Below are positions 35,734 through 44,553 of a DNA stretch of 64,000 nt, in pieces. This DNA is from an uncultured Hyphomicrobiales bacterium (GTDB lineage: Bacteria > Pseudomonadota > Alphaproteobacteria > Rhizobiales > Rhizobiaceae): positions 7,793 to 71,792 of the forward strand of contig CALTTH010000014.1 in assembly GCA_943908365.1 (NCBI GenBank), read 5' to 3'. Numbering within the stretch: position 1 is the stretch's first letter; every line of letters begins with the position of its first letter. The notes under the pieces are model-generated. The model was given only the letters and a program-made list of their open reading frames with translations, was not told where the DNA came from and searched no databases. Both the position numbers and the translations under genes were made by a program.

Positions 35734-36492
35734 TTACTTGAAATGCAAAACGACCGGCGTGCCGTCGATCTCCTCGACGCGCATGTCGAAGCCATATATT
35801 TTGCCGAGCGCGGAGGGTGTGATAATCTCCCGGGGAGGGCCATCCGCAACCACGCTGCCGTTCTTCATGGCGATGATCCTGTCTGCATGGGCTGCCGCGT
35901 GGTTGATGTCGTGCAGAACGATGATGATGCTCTTGTTTTCTTCATCGGCGAGCGCACGCAAATGCAGCATCAATTCGCGCGCGAAATACATGTCGAGATT
36001 GTTCAACGGCTCATCGAGGAGAATGTAATCCGTCTCCTGCGCGAATGTCATGGCCACCAGCGCGCGTTGCCGTTGTCCGCCCGACAGCGTGTCGATGAAA
36101 CGGTCTGCGAGATCGCTGAGAGCAAAACGAGTAAGGGACTTCGCGACAATGTCCCGATCCATGTCCGTCAGCCTACCGCGACTATGGGGAAAACGTCCGA
36201 AGCTGACGAGCTCCCTTACCCGTAACCTGCTCGTGACGACTGAATCTTGTCGGAGGATGGCGATGATTTTTGCCAATTCCCGATCGTTGGTTCCACCCAA
36301 TCGGTGGCCATCGATAGTGATCTTTCCCGATTGAAGCGGTTGCAGGCGTGCAATCAGAGAAAGAAGGGTCGATTTGCCCGCCCCATTTGGGCCGATCAGC
36401 GCCGTCACGCCGTGTTTGGGGATCGTCAGCGAGACATTCTTAAGAATGGTCGCTCCCGAATGGCTGACCGACACGTTTTCGATAGTGATCAT
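35734..36492 (-). CDS. Ferric-siderophore ABC transporter ATPase
   Basis: 252-residue FecE/CeuD-type ATPase. Walker A is GPNGAGKSTLLSL (about 34-46), the Q-loop region lies in IIAILRQDSVVTSRLRVREL, signature TLSGGQRQRALVAMT, Walker B DYILLDEPLNNLD, and H-loop IIIVLHDINHAAAHAD. The start is ATG 36492, overlapping the permease stop (ATGA); a longer in-frame extension to 36861 lies inside the permease gene. It energises the two FecCD permeases encoded upstream. The siderophore is not identifiable from sequence; the short motif spacing resembles CeuD/FatE-type catecholate or mixed-ligand systems. It converges on the soc terminator. Confidence 0.92.
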   Translation of the reverse strand: MITIENVSVSHSGATILKNVSLTIPKHGVTALIGPNGAGKSTLLSLIARLQPLQSGKITIDGHRLGGTNDRELAKIIAILRQDSVVTSRLRVRELVSFGRFPHSRGRLTDMDRDIVAKSLTRFALSDLADRFIDTLSGGQRQRALVAMTFAQETDYILLDEPLNNLDMYFARELMLHLRALADEENKSIIIVLHDINHAAAHADRIIAMKNGSVVADGPPREIITPSALGKIYGFDMRVEEIDGTPVVLHFK

Positions 36493-37430
36493 TTGCGACT
36501 TCCTGCGATGAGAAGCAGAAGAAACACGATGCCGCCGACAAACTCGATCACCACGCTTAGTGTCGAACTGTTCCCGAGGGTGTGCTGCAGCAAGGTTTGG
36601 CCGCCAACAAGAACGATGACAGCAATAAGGGCGGCGGCAGGCAGCAGTATCGCGTGCCGCCTGGTGTTGACGAAGCGTTCGGCAAGCGCGACCACCAGCA
36701 GACCGAGAAACGCCACAGGTCCCACCAGGGCTGTGGACACTGCCACGAGCGCTGCAACCAGAACCAGCAAAGCTGCTGTTGTTTTTGTCCACGAAATACC
36801 AAGACCTGTAGCGCTGTCCGGTCCGAGAGCGACGATGTCGAGCACATGTCTCGACCGCCATGCGATAACGAGGGCCATTGTGGTCAAGATCGTTGCAACA
36901 GTCAGGAGATCGGTGCGCACACCGTTGAAGTTCGCAAAGCCGGCGGTCTGAGCGACTGCGAATTCATTCGGGTCTATCAGCCGGGCAAGCAGCGACTGGA
37001 GGCTGCGAAACAGAATACCGATGACGATCCCAACGAGCAGCATCAAACTCATATCGATCCGTCGCAAGAGCATCGGCAGGAGGACGGCGCTGGCGAAGGC
37101 CATCAACAGAATGACCTCTCCGCCGAACTTCAGGTGAGGAGACAGCGACGCGTAGCCGAGGCCGCCGAAGATGAAGATGAGCAGCATCTGACCAAACCCG
37201 TAAAGGGCATCGAGCCCCATGATCGACGGGGTCAGAATCCGATTGTTGGTTACGGTCTGGAAGATCACGGTGGAGACGGCGATCGCGACGCTCACCTCGA
37301 TGAGAGCGATGAGCTTGGTAGCGCGCAGCCCGATGACGAAGCCAATGTTTCCTTTGAGGCCAATGGTCAGATAGGCAATCATGGTGGCCGTGGCGAGGAA
37401 AGCCAGGAACAGCAGCTTTCGATCACGCAT
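36489..37430 (-). CDS. Ferric-siderophore ABC transporter permease 2 (FecCD family)
   Basis: 313-residue multi-pass permease starting at ATG 37430 (MRDRKLLFLAFLATATM), eight bases inside the first permease gene. Upstream in-frame ATG 37508 would add 26 residues of overlapping sequence and is less likely. FecCD features include TPSIMGLDALYGFGQMLLIF, GILFRSLQSLLARLIDPNEF and GPVAFLGLLVVALAERFVNTRR, plus about nine hydrophobic stretches. With the preceding gene it forms a heterodimeric channel for the siderophore, as in CeuBC or FatCD. Confidence 0.9.
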   Translation of the reverse strand: MRDRKLLFLAFLATATMIAYLTIGLKGNIGFVIGLRATKLIALIEVSVAIAVSTVIFQTVTNNRILTPSIMGLDALYGFGQMLLIFIFGGLGYASLSPHLKFGGEVILLMAFASAVLLPMLLRRIDMSLMLLVGIVIGILFRSLQSLLARLIDPNEFAVAQTAGFANFNGVRTDLLTVATILTTMALVIAWRSRHVLDIVALGPDSATGLGISWTKTTAALLVLVAALVAVSTALVGPVAFLGLLVVALAERFVNTRRHAILLPAAALIAVIVLVGGQTLLQHTLGNSSTLSVVIEFVGGIVFLLLLIAGSRK

Positions 37431-38373
37431 GTTTCGGCCGATGAATGAGAAGATAGAGGAAGATGAGGGCGCCGACGCATCCGAGCACAGTTCCAACGGG
37501 AACTTCATAGGGGAAATTGATGGTTCGCCCGAGGATATCGCAGCCTAAGACCAAGGTAGAGCCCAGAATCGCAACAACGGGCATGGTGCCGCGCAGGTTA
37601 TCTCCCACCAAGCGTGAGACGATATTTGGTACGACGAGGCCAACAAACGGAATGCCGCCAACGATGACGGTACAGAGCGCCGAAATCACGGCAACAATTA
37701 CCAGCCCAAGCTGGAGCATCCGGGCGTAATCGATCCCCAGGCCCACACTGGTGTCGCGACCGAGAGCCATGATCGTCAACCGATCTGCGACAAGCCAGGC
37801 AATGACCAGCATTGCGCCACTGATCCACAGAAGCTCGTAGCGACCTCGCAGCACGCCGGAGAACTCGCCGTTGGTCCAGATCGCGAGATACTGGAGAAGG
37901 TCTGCCTGCCACGCGACGAATGTCACCGCCGCACCAATCACACCACCATAAACGATGCCGAACAACGGCACGAGGAAGGGCTGCGTCGGCGGCAGGCGAT
38001 GGGCTGTCATGAGAAAGACTGCAGTCCCGGCAAGAGCCGTAGCGGTCGCAACAACGCTCTTCAGCAGTAGGCTTGCTGATGGCCATAGCAGCGTCACGGC
38101 AAGCACGCCAAGCTCGGCACTTTGCGATGTTCCTGTCGTGGACGGTTCGACATAATTGTTGCGAGCAAGCGTCTGCATGACCAAGCCGGCGAGAGCCAGG
38201 CTCGCGCCGACAAGGATGGCCGCCAGCGTTCTTGGCAGCCTGCTGACCATGAGAAGTTCCATGGTCCCACTGTCGGAGACGCCTATAAAAAGGCTGGCCA
38301 CCGCTAACGCGCAGAGAACACCTCCACATATAAGCGTCGGTCGCCACAAAGCCCTATAGCCTTTATCGATCAT
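37423..38373 (-). CDS. Ferric-siderophore ABC transporter permease 1 (FecCD family)
   Basis: 316 residues, FecCD/BtuC fold. Conserved segments are VSRLPRTLAAILVGASLALAG (the R-x-PR motif near the N-terminus), ARNNYVEPSTTGTSQSAELG, VGLGIDYARM and VGGIPFVGLVVPNIVSRLVG followed by GDNLRGTMPV. About nine hydrophobic helices. ATG 38373 overlaps the stop of the binding-protein gene (ATGA), and its own end overlaps permease 2 by eight bases, so the importer is translationally coupled throughout. Confidence 0.92.
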   Translation of the reverse strand: MIDKGYRALWRPTLICGGVLCALAVASLFIGVSDSGTMELLMVSRLPRTLAAILVGASLALAGLVMQTLARNNYVEPSTTGTSQSAELGVLAVTLLWPSASLLLKSVVATATALAGTAVFLMTAHRLPPTQPFLVPLFGIVYGGVIGAAVTFVAWQADLLQYLAIWTNGEFSGVLRGRYELLWISGAMLVIAWLVADRLTIMALGRDTSVGLGIDYARMLQLGLVIVAVISALCTVIVGGIPFVGLVVPNIVSRLVGDNLRGTMPVVAILGSTLVLGCDILGRTINFPYEVPVGTVLGCVGALIFLYLLIHRPKHA

Positions 38374-39269
38374 TTCGCAGCGTTGAAGGCGTCGGTAATC
38401 ACCTGAAGAACTTTACTCGTCGACTGAACGCCACCCGCGGCAATGTAGAATTCGGGAGCGGGGAGATAGATCACCTGTCCTTTTCTCCACGCCGTCGTCT
38501 GAGCGACAAGCTCATTGTCGAGGGTCGTCTTTGCTCCCTGTTCGCCCGATCCGATCGCCGAGCCGCGGTCCAGCACCAGGAGCCAATCCGGGTTCGCCTT
38601 GTTGATGAACTCAAAAGAGACCGCCTCGCCGTGATTGGCGGCTTTGATGTCCGGCACGGCTGCCTCGAGATTCAATGTCGCGTGAACCCAGCCAAACCGG
38701 GAGCCCGGACCATAGGCCGTGACCTTCGGCCCATTGGTCATGACGATCAGAGCTTTTCCTTTGCCTTTGACGGCCTGTTGTGCCGCACGGACACGTTCAT
38801 CGAGATCTGCCAAAACTTTCTGCGCCTCGTTCTGCTTCTCGAACAAGGCACCATAGGTCGCCAGACGCTCCTTGGCTTGAGCGACGAGGTCGTCTCCCAG
38901 TATGGTCATATCGATTGTCGGCGCGATTGCTGCTGTCTGATCGACCTTGGTAGATGACCGTCCACCGAGAATGATGAGGTCTGGATCAAGAGAACTTAAG
39001 GCTTCGAGGTCAGGTTCGAAAATGTTTCCGACGATCTCGGCACCCTGCTTCAATGGCTCAAGCATTTCGAGGTAAAGTTTCTCCGGAACACCGGCCGGTT
39101 TCACGCCGATACTCGCAAGCGTATCGAGCGCAGCCATGTCGAACACGGCCACCCGCTCAGGCTTCTTAGCAATAGACACCATGCCTCTTGCGGTTTGGAC
39201 CTCCGTTGCTTGCGCGTGTGAGACGGAGGAGGCGATGGCAAAGAGCGCCGAGAGCAAGAGCGATTTCAT
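38370..39269 (-). CDS. Ferric-siderophore periplasmic binding protein
   Basis: 299 residues, class III (FatB/CeuE/YclQ-type) binding protein. The signal peptide is MKSLLLSALFAIASSVSHAQA. The mature protein starts with RGMVSIAKKPERVAVFDMAAL, the typical first strand, then LIILGGRSSTKVD and a C-terminal VIYLPAPEFYIAAGGVQSTS. The long alpha-helical backbone between lobes is visible as ERLATYGALFEKQNEAQKVL. No lipobox cysteine, so it is a soluble periplasmic protein. It receives siderophore from the TonB receptor encoded 57 bp upstream. Confidence 0.9.
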   Translation of the reverse strand: MKSLLLSALFAIASSVSHAQATEVQTARGMVSIAKKPERVAVFDMAALDTLASIGVKPAGVPEKLYLEMLEPLKQGAEIVGNIFEPDLEALSSLDPDLIILGGRSSTKVDQTAAIAPTIDMTILGDDLVAQAKERLATYGALFEKQNEAQKVLADLDERVRAAQQAVKGKGKALIVMTNGPKVTAYGPGSRFGWVHATLNLEAAVPDIKAANHGEAVSFEFINKANPDWLLVLDRGSAIGSGEQGAKTTLDNELVAQTTAWRKGQVIYLPAPEFYIAAGGVQSTSKVLQVITDAFNAAK

Positions 39270-39326
39270 GTGGTTACCTCAAAGACGAGTTGCATGTAGC
39301 CGTGATCGGAGGGCAAAGACGAGCGA

Positions 39327-41630
39327 TTAAAAATCGAATGACGCCGAAACCATGAAGGTGCGAGCAGCACCCGCTGCGAGCCATCCGCGAGCAGATGAGG
39401 CCCAGTAGTCCTCGTTGAAGACGTTTTCAACATTGGCCCGCAGTTCAACAGCTTTGCCGTTTTCGCGCTCGAATTTGTACCGCGCACCCAGGTCAACACG
39501 TGTCCAGCTGTCGACCTTCTGGGTATTCGCTGGATCATAATACGTGCTACCGCTGTAGATCACTCGGCCGGTTGCCGTCAGCCCTTCGGCCCATGGCAAG
39601 TCGTACTCGCCATACAGACTGATTGACGTCTTAGGAACTCCCGGCGCGGTGTTTCCGTTAACGACCACTCCTGAGGGTGTTCTGGAATTCCGAAGTGTTG
39701 GCTCCATAAATGTTACGCCGCCAAGTAAACGAAGGCCATCAAGCGGTTCGCCGTAGGCGGAGAGTTCCAGCCCGCGATTTATCTGAACGCCATCAACTGA
39801 GAAATAGCTCAGCGTGGGCGATGCCAAAGGATCGGCTGGAAATGCGGGATTCGGCCGTCTGTATGTATAGGAATTTGCTTGCCTGATTTCGAAAAGAGCG
39901 GCAGTTAGTATAATTGAGCCGGTATCGTACTTTGCACCAATCTCCTTTTGCCTGCTGACGAAAGGAGGGAAAACTTGATTAGCATTTCCATTGGCGCTGG
40001 CTGGGGCAACACCCCCCTCTGTGAGCGCTTCAACGTAATTAGCGTAGAGGGAAAGATCGTCTGTTAGTTTGAAGTTGGCGGCGACTGCGGGACTGAAACG
40101 CGCCTCCTGGTAAAGGTAATTGCGGAACCCAGCCGGTCCCGCGGCAGGACGCGTGTTGAAGCCTTCCGACCGCATATCTTGATAACGACCTCCGACTGTC
40201 ACCTCCAACCTCTCGTCTAAGAACGACATCGTGTCTGATACCGATATGCTGGTAGAGAGTAGCTCGGCAAACCTTCCTAGATTGCTAGAGCGTGGTAGCC
40301 CTGCGGTATTCACGGAACCGCTTGATATGTAGGTCGGATCATAGATGTTAGTTGTATAGGTCGGAAAACCGAGGGCCGCTGGATTAAAGTAGCCACGGTT
40401 GTTCTGGCTCAGTGACATGGAGAAGGACGCGTTGAGCTTGTGCTCAATCTCTCCTGTTTCGAACTCCGAGCGGATGCCAGTTTCGCCGGAGTATCCGATG
40501 ATCTCCTGAGGATTGTAGCCAAAGGTAATTTCCGCATCACCATTCAAATTCTTGATATTGAAAGACGACGTCAGAAAGTCTTCCCTGTACCGGCTCGCGC
40601 CCGCCGCCGCATAGATCGTCGTATTGTCCAAGACATCATATTCAAGCCGCCCAGCGACCATATTGTAGGAACTATCGAGATATTCGAACGGGTTCGCCGT
40701 GTTGATCCTTCCGTTCGGCGCCCGCGGGATGGCGCTCACTCCAGCTGAAGCGCTGTTGAAGAGAGACGTTGGCGAGTCCAGCTTCTGTGTCGAATGGCTG
40801 AGATCAAGCGACGCACGGAAGTCTTCGCCGCGATAATCTATCCCGAGAGATGCCACACCGATCCGCGTATCATTGTGATCGAGGCTGGTTTGACCGCCAC
40901 GGAAAGAGCCATTGGCACGGATGCCCCACTCATCGCCTTCTCCAAAGCGGCGACCGACATCAGCATGGGTCCAGAGTTGTGAATCGCTGCGATATCCCGT
41001 CGTCAGCCGCGTCAAAGGCTCATCTCCCGCGCGCTTTGGAATGAGATTGATGGTCCCGCCGACACGGCCGATGCCGCCATTAATGAAATTGCTTGGGCCT
41101 TTCAGCACCTGAACCTGTTCAATCCCTTCAAGGAAATGTCGGCGCGGGTTGGCGATATAGGGAAGTCCGTCATAGAAAATGTCCAGATTGACGACGGGAA
41201 AGCCACGGATCAGGAACGAGTCACGCTCACTGAAGGGAGGCGCATCGGCCCGAACAGAGGGGTCATTGAGTGTGATGTCTGCAACGGTTTGCGCCTGTTG
41301 ATCGCGGATCAATTTCGCTGTGTATGCGGTGATGCTGAAAGGCGTATCCTTGATCGCACGATTGCCGAGTGCACCAAGCCGGGCTTCGGTTGAAACCTGA
41401 CCGCCACTGAAGGCAGCCGCTGGTTGCCCTATGGTCGCCGTGGCCGGCTTGCTGTCTCGCGCGCCTCGAATGACGATCGGCTTCAGCACCGTTGGCGCCG
41501 TCGACCTATTTTGAACAGGCCCTGCGTCCTGACCCTGTGCCAACGCCGGCTCCAGTGCAAGAAGCGATACACTTGCAAGTATAGCGAAGCCATAGCTGTT
41601 CATTCCAAAGCGATAATCAAGAACAGACAT
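39327..41630 (-). CDS. TonB-dependent ferric-siderophore receptor
   Basis: 767 residues from ATG 41630, which is preceded by GGGGGA; an in-frame upstream ATG at 41651 has no ribosome site. The signal sequence is long, with its hydrophobic core NSYGFAILASVSLLALEPALA. The TonB box/plug region includes KDTPFSITAYTAKLIRDQQA and DSFLIRGFPVVNLDIFYDGL with GIEQVQVLKGPSNFINGG, the TonB siderophore-receptor plug. A 22-strand barrel follows, ending in ARTFMVSASFDF with the terminal Phe needed for outer-membrane insertion. It resembles FhuA/FoxA-FptA-type receptors. Ligand not deducible. Confidence 0.93.
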   Translation of the reverse strand: MSVLDYRFGMNSYGFAILASVSLLALEPALAQGQDAGPVQNRSTAPTVLKPIVIRGARDSKPATATIGQPAAAFSGGQVSTEARLGALGNRAIKDTPFSITAYTAKLIRDQQAQTVADITLNDPSVRADAPPFSERDSFLIRGFPVVNLDIFYDGLPYIANPRRHFLEGIEQVQVLKGPSNFINGGIGRVGGTINLIPKRAGDEPLTRLTTGYRSDSQLWTHADVGRRFGEGDEWGIRANGSFRGGQTSLDHNDTRIGVASLGIDYRGEDFRASLDLSHSTQKLDSPTSLFNSASAGVSAIPRAPNGRINTANPFEYLDSSYNMVAGRLEYDVLDNTTIYAAAGASRYREDFLTSSFNIKNLNGDAEITFGYNPQEIIGYSGETGIRSEFETGEIEHKLNASFSMSLSQNNRGYFNPAALGFPTYTTNIYDPTYISSGSVNTAGLPRSSNLGRFAELLSTSISVSDTMSFLDERLEVTVGGRYQDMRSEGFNTRPAAGPAGFRNYLYQEARFSPAVAANFKLTDDLSLYANYVEALTEGGVAPASANGNANQVFPPFVSRQKEIGAKYDTGSIILTAALFEIRQANSYTYRRPNPAFPADPLASPTLSYFSVDGVQINRGLELSAYGEPLDGLRLLGGVTFMEPTLRNSRTPSGVVVNGNTAPGVPKTSISLYGEYDLPWAEGLTATGRVIYSGSTYYDPANTQKVDSWTRVDLGARYKFERENGKAVELRANVENVFNEDYWASSARGWLAAGAARTFMVSASFDF

Positions 41631-41691
41631 GTTGTCCCCCAGTCCCCTCAACCCAAAAATATTTAACTATTCGTCGTTGTAGCCGCTGACG

Positions 41692-41979
41692 TTAGGCGAG
41701 CGGTCGCCACACAAACGCGAGCGACTCCTTGAACGCGAAGCGTTCGATGTGACGCTGGACGACATCTTGTAGAACCGTCAGGTCTTCGCTTTTGTGCGCC
41801 GTGACCTCAATGACCAATTCTGTATCGTTTGCGCTGAGGCGCGCCTCACCAAGAGGCAAAGCGATCTTGGATGAAAGTGGCGTGAACTCCGTCTCGAATT
41901 TGTGTGCCCAATGCTTCGACAGTTGCTGCAGATAGCGGCTCGCGTGCTGGGTTTTGACTTCAACTCTACTGCTGGACAT
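41692..41979 (-). CDS. DUF2218 protein associated with iron uptake
   Basis: 95 residues from ATG 41979, which has AAGGAG eight bases upstream; the longer frame starting at 42027 lacks one. The DUF2218 pattern is clear: VKTQHASRYLQQLSKHWAHK, then a KIALPLG strand, LSANDTELVIEVTAHKSEDL, and the ending VVQRHIERFAFKESLAFVW. DUF2218 proteins are small cytosolic proteins often coded beside siderophore genes; function unestablished, possibly siderophore handling after uptake (inference). First gene before the receptor (61-bp gap), so probably co-transcribed with it. Confidence 0.82.
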   Translation of the reverse strand: MSSSRVEVKTQHASRYLQQLSKHWAHKFETEFTPLSSKIALPLGEARLSANDTELVIEVTAHKSEDLTVLQDVVQRHIERFAFKESLAFVWRPLA

Positions 41980-42481
41980 GCATGCATACTCCTTGAGAGC
42001 GCCGTGCCGCTCTGTCCCAGAGAGCAACTACAACGCATGTTCGCAATCTCAAAGATGAGTTAATGAGTCAAGTCTTGATGCATACTCAAGGTCGAATATC
42101 CTCACAGTATGAGGATCTTCACAGTTGATCTAAACCCAAGGTGGTAACCCGGGGTGCAGCATTCGCCGAATACTCGCTTAGGCCGTCTCAGGTTTGATGC
42201 TGATAAGCCGAATGGGGCTGGGTCTTACAGCAAGAGGTGAATGTTGCCGCGAGCGATCCCTGAACCAGCGCGCGATGGATCGACGCTGTGAACACGATAT
42301 CCAATTTGCGGCATCAAAGTGTGTTAAGGGTGCTCTTCTCCTCACGCTGGTGGCCGCAGCAAGACAGCACGAGCACCCCACCACGCCGCCTACTGGGTGA
42401 AAAGTCACTCTTGATAGGTCGCGCAAGGGCTGATCGGCTCGCATGTAGGCGGGCGCCCACATCATCTCGACCTCCCTGCTT
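41980..42481. other. 502-bp intergenic region upstream of the siderophore operon
   Basis: No supportable gene. The left part (41980-42120) holds the promoter region of the DUF2218-receptor operon, with a TGA-N9-TCA iron-box candidate (42056-42070) and a perfect 7-bp inverted repeat ATCCTCA-N5-TGAGGAT (42098-42116). The right part, downstream of smoI, has short frames on both strands without recognisable content. Confidence 0.55.
42056..42070 (-). promoter_or_regulatory. Candidate iron-responsive operator (RirA-type)
   Basis: TGAGTTAATGAGTCA fits the rhizobial IRO pattern TGA-N9-TCA bound by RirA. It lies 77 bp upstream of the DUF2218 start. The six fixed bases can occur by chance, so this is a position-supported guess. 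Confidence 0.35.
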
Positions 42482-44473
42482 TCAGATATCCCGAAGCCCA
42501 GCGAAGAGTTCGACGTTCTTCGAGCCTTTGCGATAGAAGACCGGCGGTTTTCCGATTGGGGCGTCTACCGTTACTTCCTGACCACTAGCATGCGTCGAGC
42601 CAGTCCATACATGCACCCACTCTGCGTCCATTGGCAGGTAAACGGTTCGCTCGTTCTGCTCCGCTTGCCAGACCGGTGCGACGAGAAGGTCTTCTCCGTA
42701 GAGATAGGCGTCCTGAATGTCATATGTTTTGCGGTCGTCTTCGTGATGCAGGAAAAGCGGACGTTGCACGGGCAGGCCGGTTTCGGCTGCTTGCCTGGAG
42801 AGAGCCTTCAGATAGGGGGCCAGATGAACATAGATCGCTGTCATGCGGGCAAAGTGCGCGAGGACGGTTTCGTTCTGGTCAATTTGAAGATTGTCGCGCG
42901 GGCGATTGCCCTCGTGGGTGCGCATGACTGGGGTGAAGGCGGCCATTTCGGCCCAGCGCATCAGGAGTTCTGCGGTGCGGACATTGCCGAAGAGGCTGGT
43001 GTAGCCGCCGATATCGGAGTGGTGGTAGGCATTGCCGAGCAGGCCGGAGGAGAGCGCACCGGACATAACCGTAACGAGGCCGTCATGTCTGGTGAAATCG
43101 ACCGACTGGTCACCGCCCCACAGCAACGGGCAATGCGCCTGGACCCCGGTGAAACCAGCGCGCATGAAGAACAGTGCCTCGCCGGTCTTGCCTCGGCTTG
43201 CCACTGCCTTGGCATTCACCTCGGCCCAGATGGTCGGCCAGGCATTGTGCATCAGCTTGGCGTCGATGCCATTGGAGAGATGGATGTCGATCGGCAGGTA
43301 CTCGCCGAAATCCGCCATCCAGCCGGAGAGGCCGTAATCGAGCATGTTCTGGCCAATGATCGTCTCCGCGAACCAGTCCATGGCTTCCGGGTTGGTAAAA
43401 TCTACCACGCCACAATCGAACTCACCGAAATCAACCAGCGCCGTTTCGCCGGCGTCGTTCTTGGCAAAATAGCCTTTCGCCTCCGCTTCCGGAAAAAAGG
43501 AGCCATCGACGCAGAGATAGGGGTTCACATAGCCCAGGAAACGGATGCCGTTATCGGCAAGCTCCGCAATCTTCTGGCGGAGCGCGGGATAGCGCTCTTC
43601 GTTTGCCTTCCAGTCCCAAAAAAGCCGCGCGCCAAAACTGGTATGGCGCAGGCCCACCCAATCTTCGCACCAAAGGCCGGAAACCTTCACGCCCGCCGCA
43701 CGGATCTTCTCAAGCCGCGCGAAAGAGTGCTCGCCATCCTTGAGGCCGATGATCGCGCCATTATAGATCCACTCGGGAAGTTCTGGTTGACGACCGAAGC
43801 GCAGAGACAACTGACCGACCAGTGCTTTGAAGCTGTCGGCTGCGAAAAACTCCAGGCGCTCCGGCACGGCCCAGGCCTCGATCTCGTGGAAGCCATCACG
43901 GCGAAAGTCGAAGACGGAGTAGGCAGTCGTTTCCACATGCAGCGCGTAGCGTCGTGACGAGACATAGGTCGGCTGCGGGTAATTGGTGTGATAGTAATCG
44001 CCGCCGGCCTTGCTTGTGACATCTGCCTTGAACGTCAGTTCCGTGGTCTTGTCGCGACCGACACCCGGCTCCGATGTCCAGAGCGGAAATTTGCGCCCGC
44101 GCATGTTGAAGTAGGACATTTGCTCGCCGCCGCCCCAGACACATTCGTCTTTTTCGGCGATGAGGCGTAGCCAGAAGCGGTTGATGGATCGGTCGAGCGC
44201 TTCGATGTAAGCGCTGTTGTCCGCGATCTTCAGGCGAAGTCGGGGTGGCTGACCCTCGCTGGTAGACAGCGTGACGCGGTCGCCCTCCACCTGCGCATGA
44301 CACAGCGCTACCCGCTCCACCACATAATCCTCGATGTCGAAATTGCCGCGATACATGTCCATTCGCTCTTCGCCCCTGCCGACGAAGATGCAAGGGGCTT
44401 CAGCTGAGTGGCGCAGAACAGTGGTTCCGTTGATGGCCAGTTCGAAGCCGTCGGCTGTCTTTTGGAAATGCAT
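42482..44473 (-). CDS. smoI: Sulfoquinovosidase (GH31)
   Basis: Retaining alpha-glycosidase that releases sulfoquinovose from sulfoquinovosyl glycerides and glycerol. 663 residues from ATG 44473; the in-frame ATG at 44545 adds 24 low-complexity residues. GH31 nucleophile Asp388 lies in GWMADFGEYLP and acid/base Asp455 in WGGDQSVDF. Counting from Met1, Lys245, Glu270, Arg283, Trp286 and Tyr491 are all present. These match the KERWY sulfonate-recognition set I recall for A. tumefaciens SQase, equivalent to QQRWY in E. coli YihQ. No signal peptide, so cytoplasmic. Last gene of smoEFGHI. The exact residue numbering match makes the assignment firm. Confidence 0.96.
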   Translation of the reverse strand: MHFQKTADGFELAINGTTVLRHSAEAPCIFVGRGEERMDMYRGNFDIEDYVVERVALCHAQVEGDRVTLSTSEGQPPRLRLKIADNSAYIEALDRSINRFWLRLIAEKDECVWGGGEQMSYFNMRGRKFPLWTSEPGVGRDKTTELTFKADVTSKAGGDYYHTNYPQPTYVSSRRYALHVETTAYSVFDFRRDGFHEIEAWAVPERLEFFAADSFKALVGQLSLRFGRQPELPEWIYNGAIIGLKDGEHSFARLEKIRAAGVKVSGLWCEDWVGLRHTSFGARLFWDWKANEERYPALRQKIAELADNGIRFLGYVNPYLCVDGSFFPEAEAKGYFAKNDAGETALVDFGEFDCGVVDFTNPEAMDWFAETIIGQNMLDYGLSGWMADFGEYLPIDIHLSNGIDAKLMHNAWPTIWAEVNAKAVASRGKTGEALFFMRAGFTGVQAHCPLLWGGDQSVDFTRHDGLVTVMSGALSSGLLGNAYHHSDIGGYTSLFGNVRTAELLMRWAEMAAFTPVMRTHEGNRPRDNLQIDQNETVLAHFARMTAIYVHLAPYLKALSRQAAETGLPVQRPLFLHHEDDRKTYDIQDAYLYGEDLLVAPVWQAEQNERTVYLPMDAEWVHVWTGSTHASGQEVTVDAPIGKPPVFYRKGSKNVELFAGLRDI

Positions 44474-44553
44474 GGCAAACTCTCTCGATGGTGAAGCGCA
44501 AGCTGCGCTGGAGTGAGCGCTTGCATGCGCTCTCTCGGATGACATGGCGGCGA

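Noticed and set aside
42178..42465. 95-residue minus-strand open frame between the siderophore operon and smoI
   Set aside because: Arginine/cysteine-rich composition and no family resemblance. I looked for an AraC remnant but could not support one.
42590..43957. 455-residue plus-strand frame opposite smoI
   Set aside because: Antisense shadow; SmoI has the complete SQase residue set.
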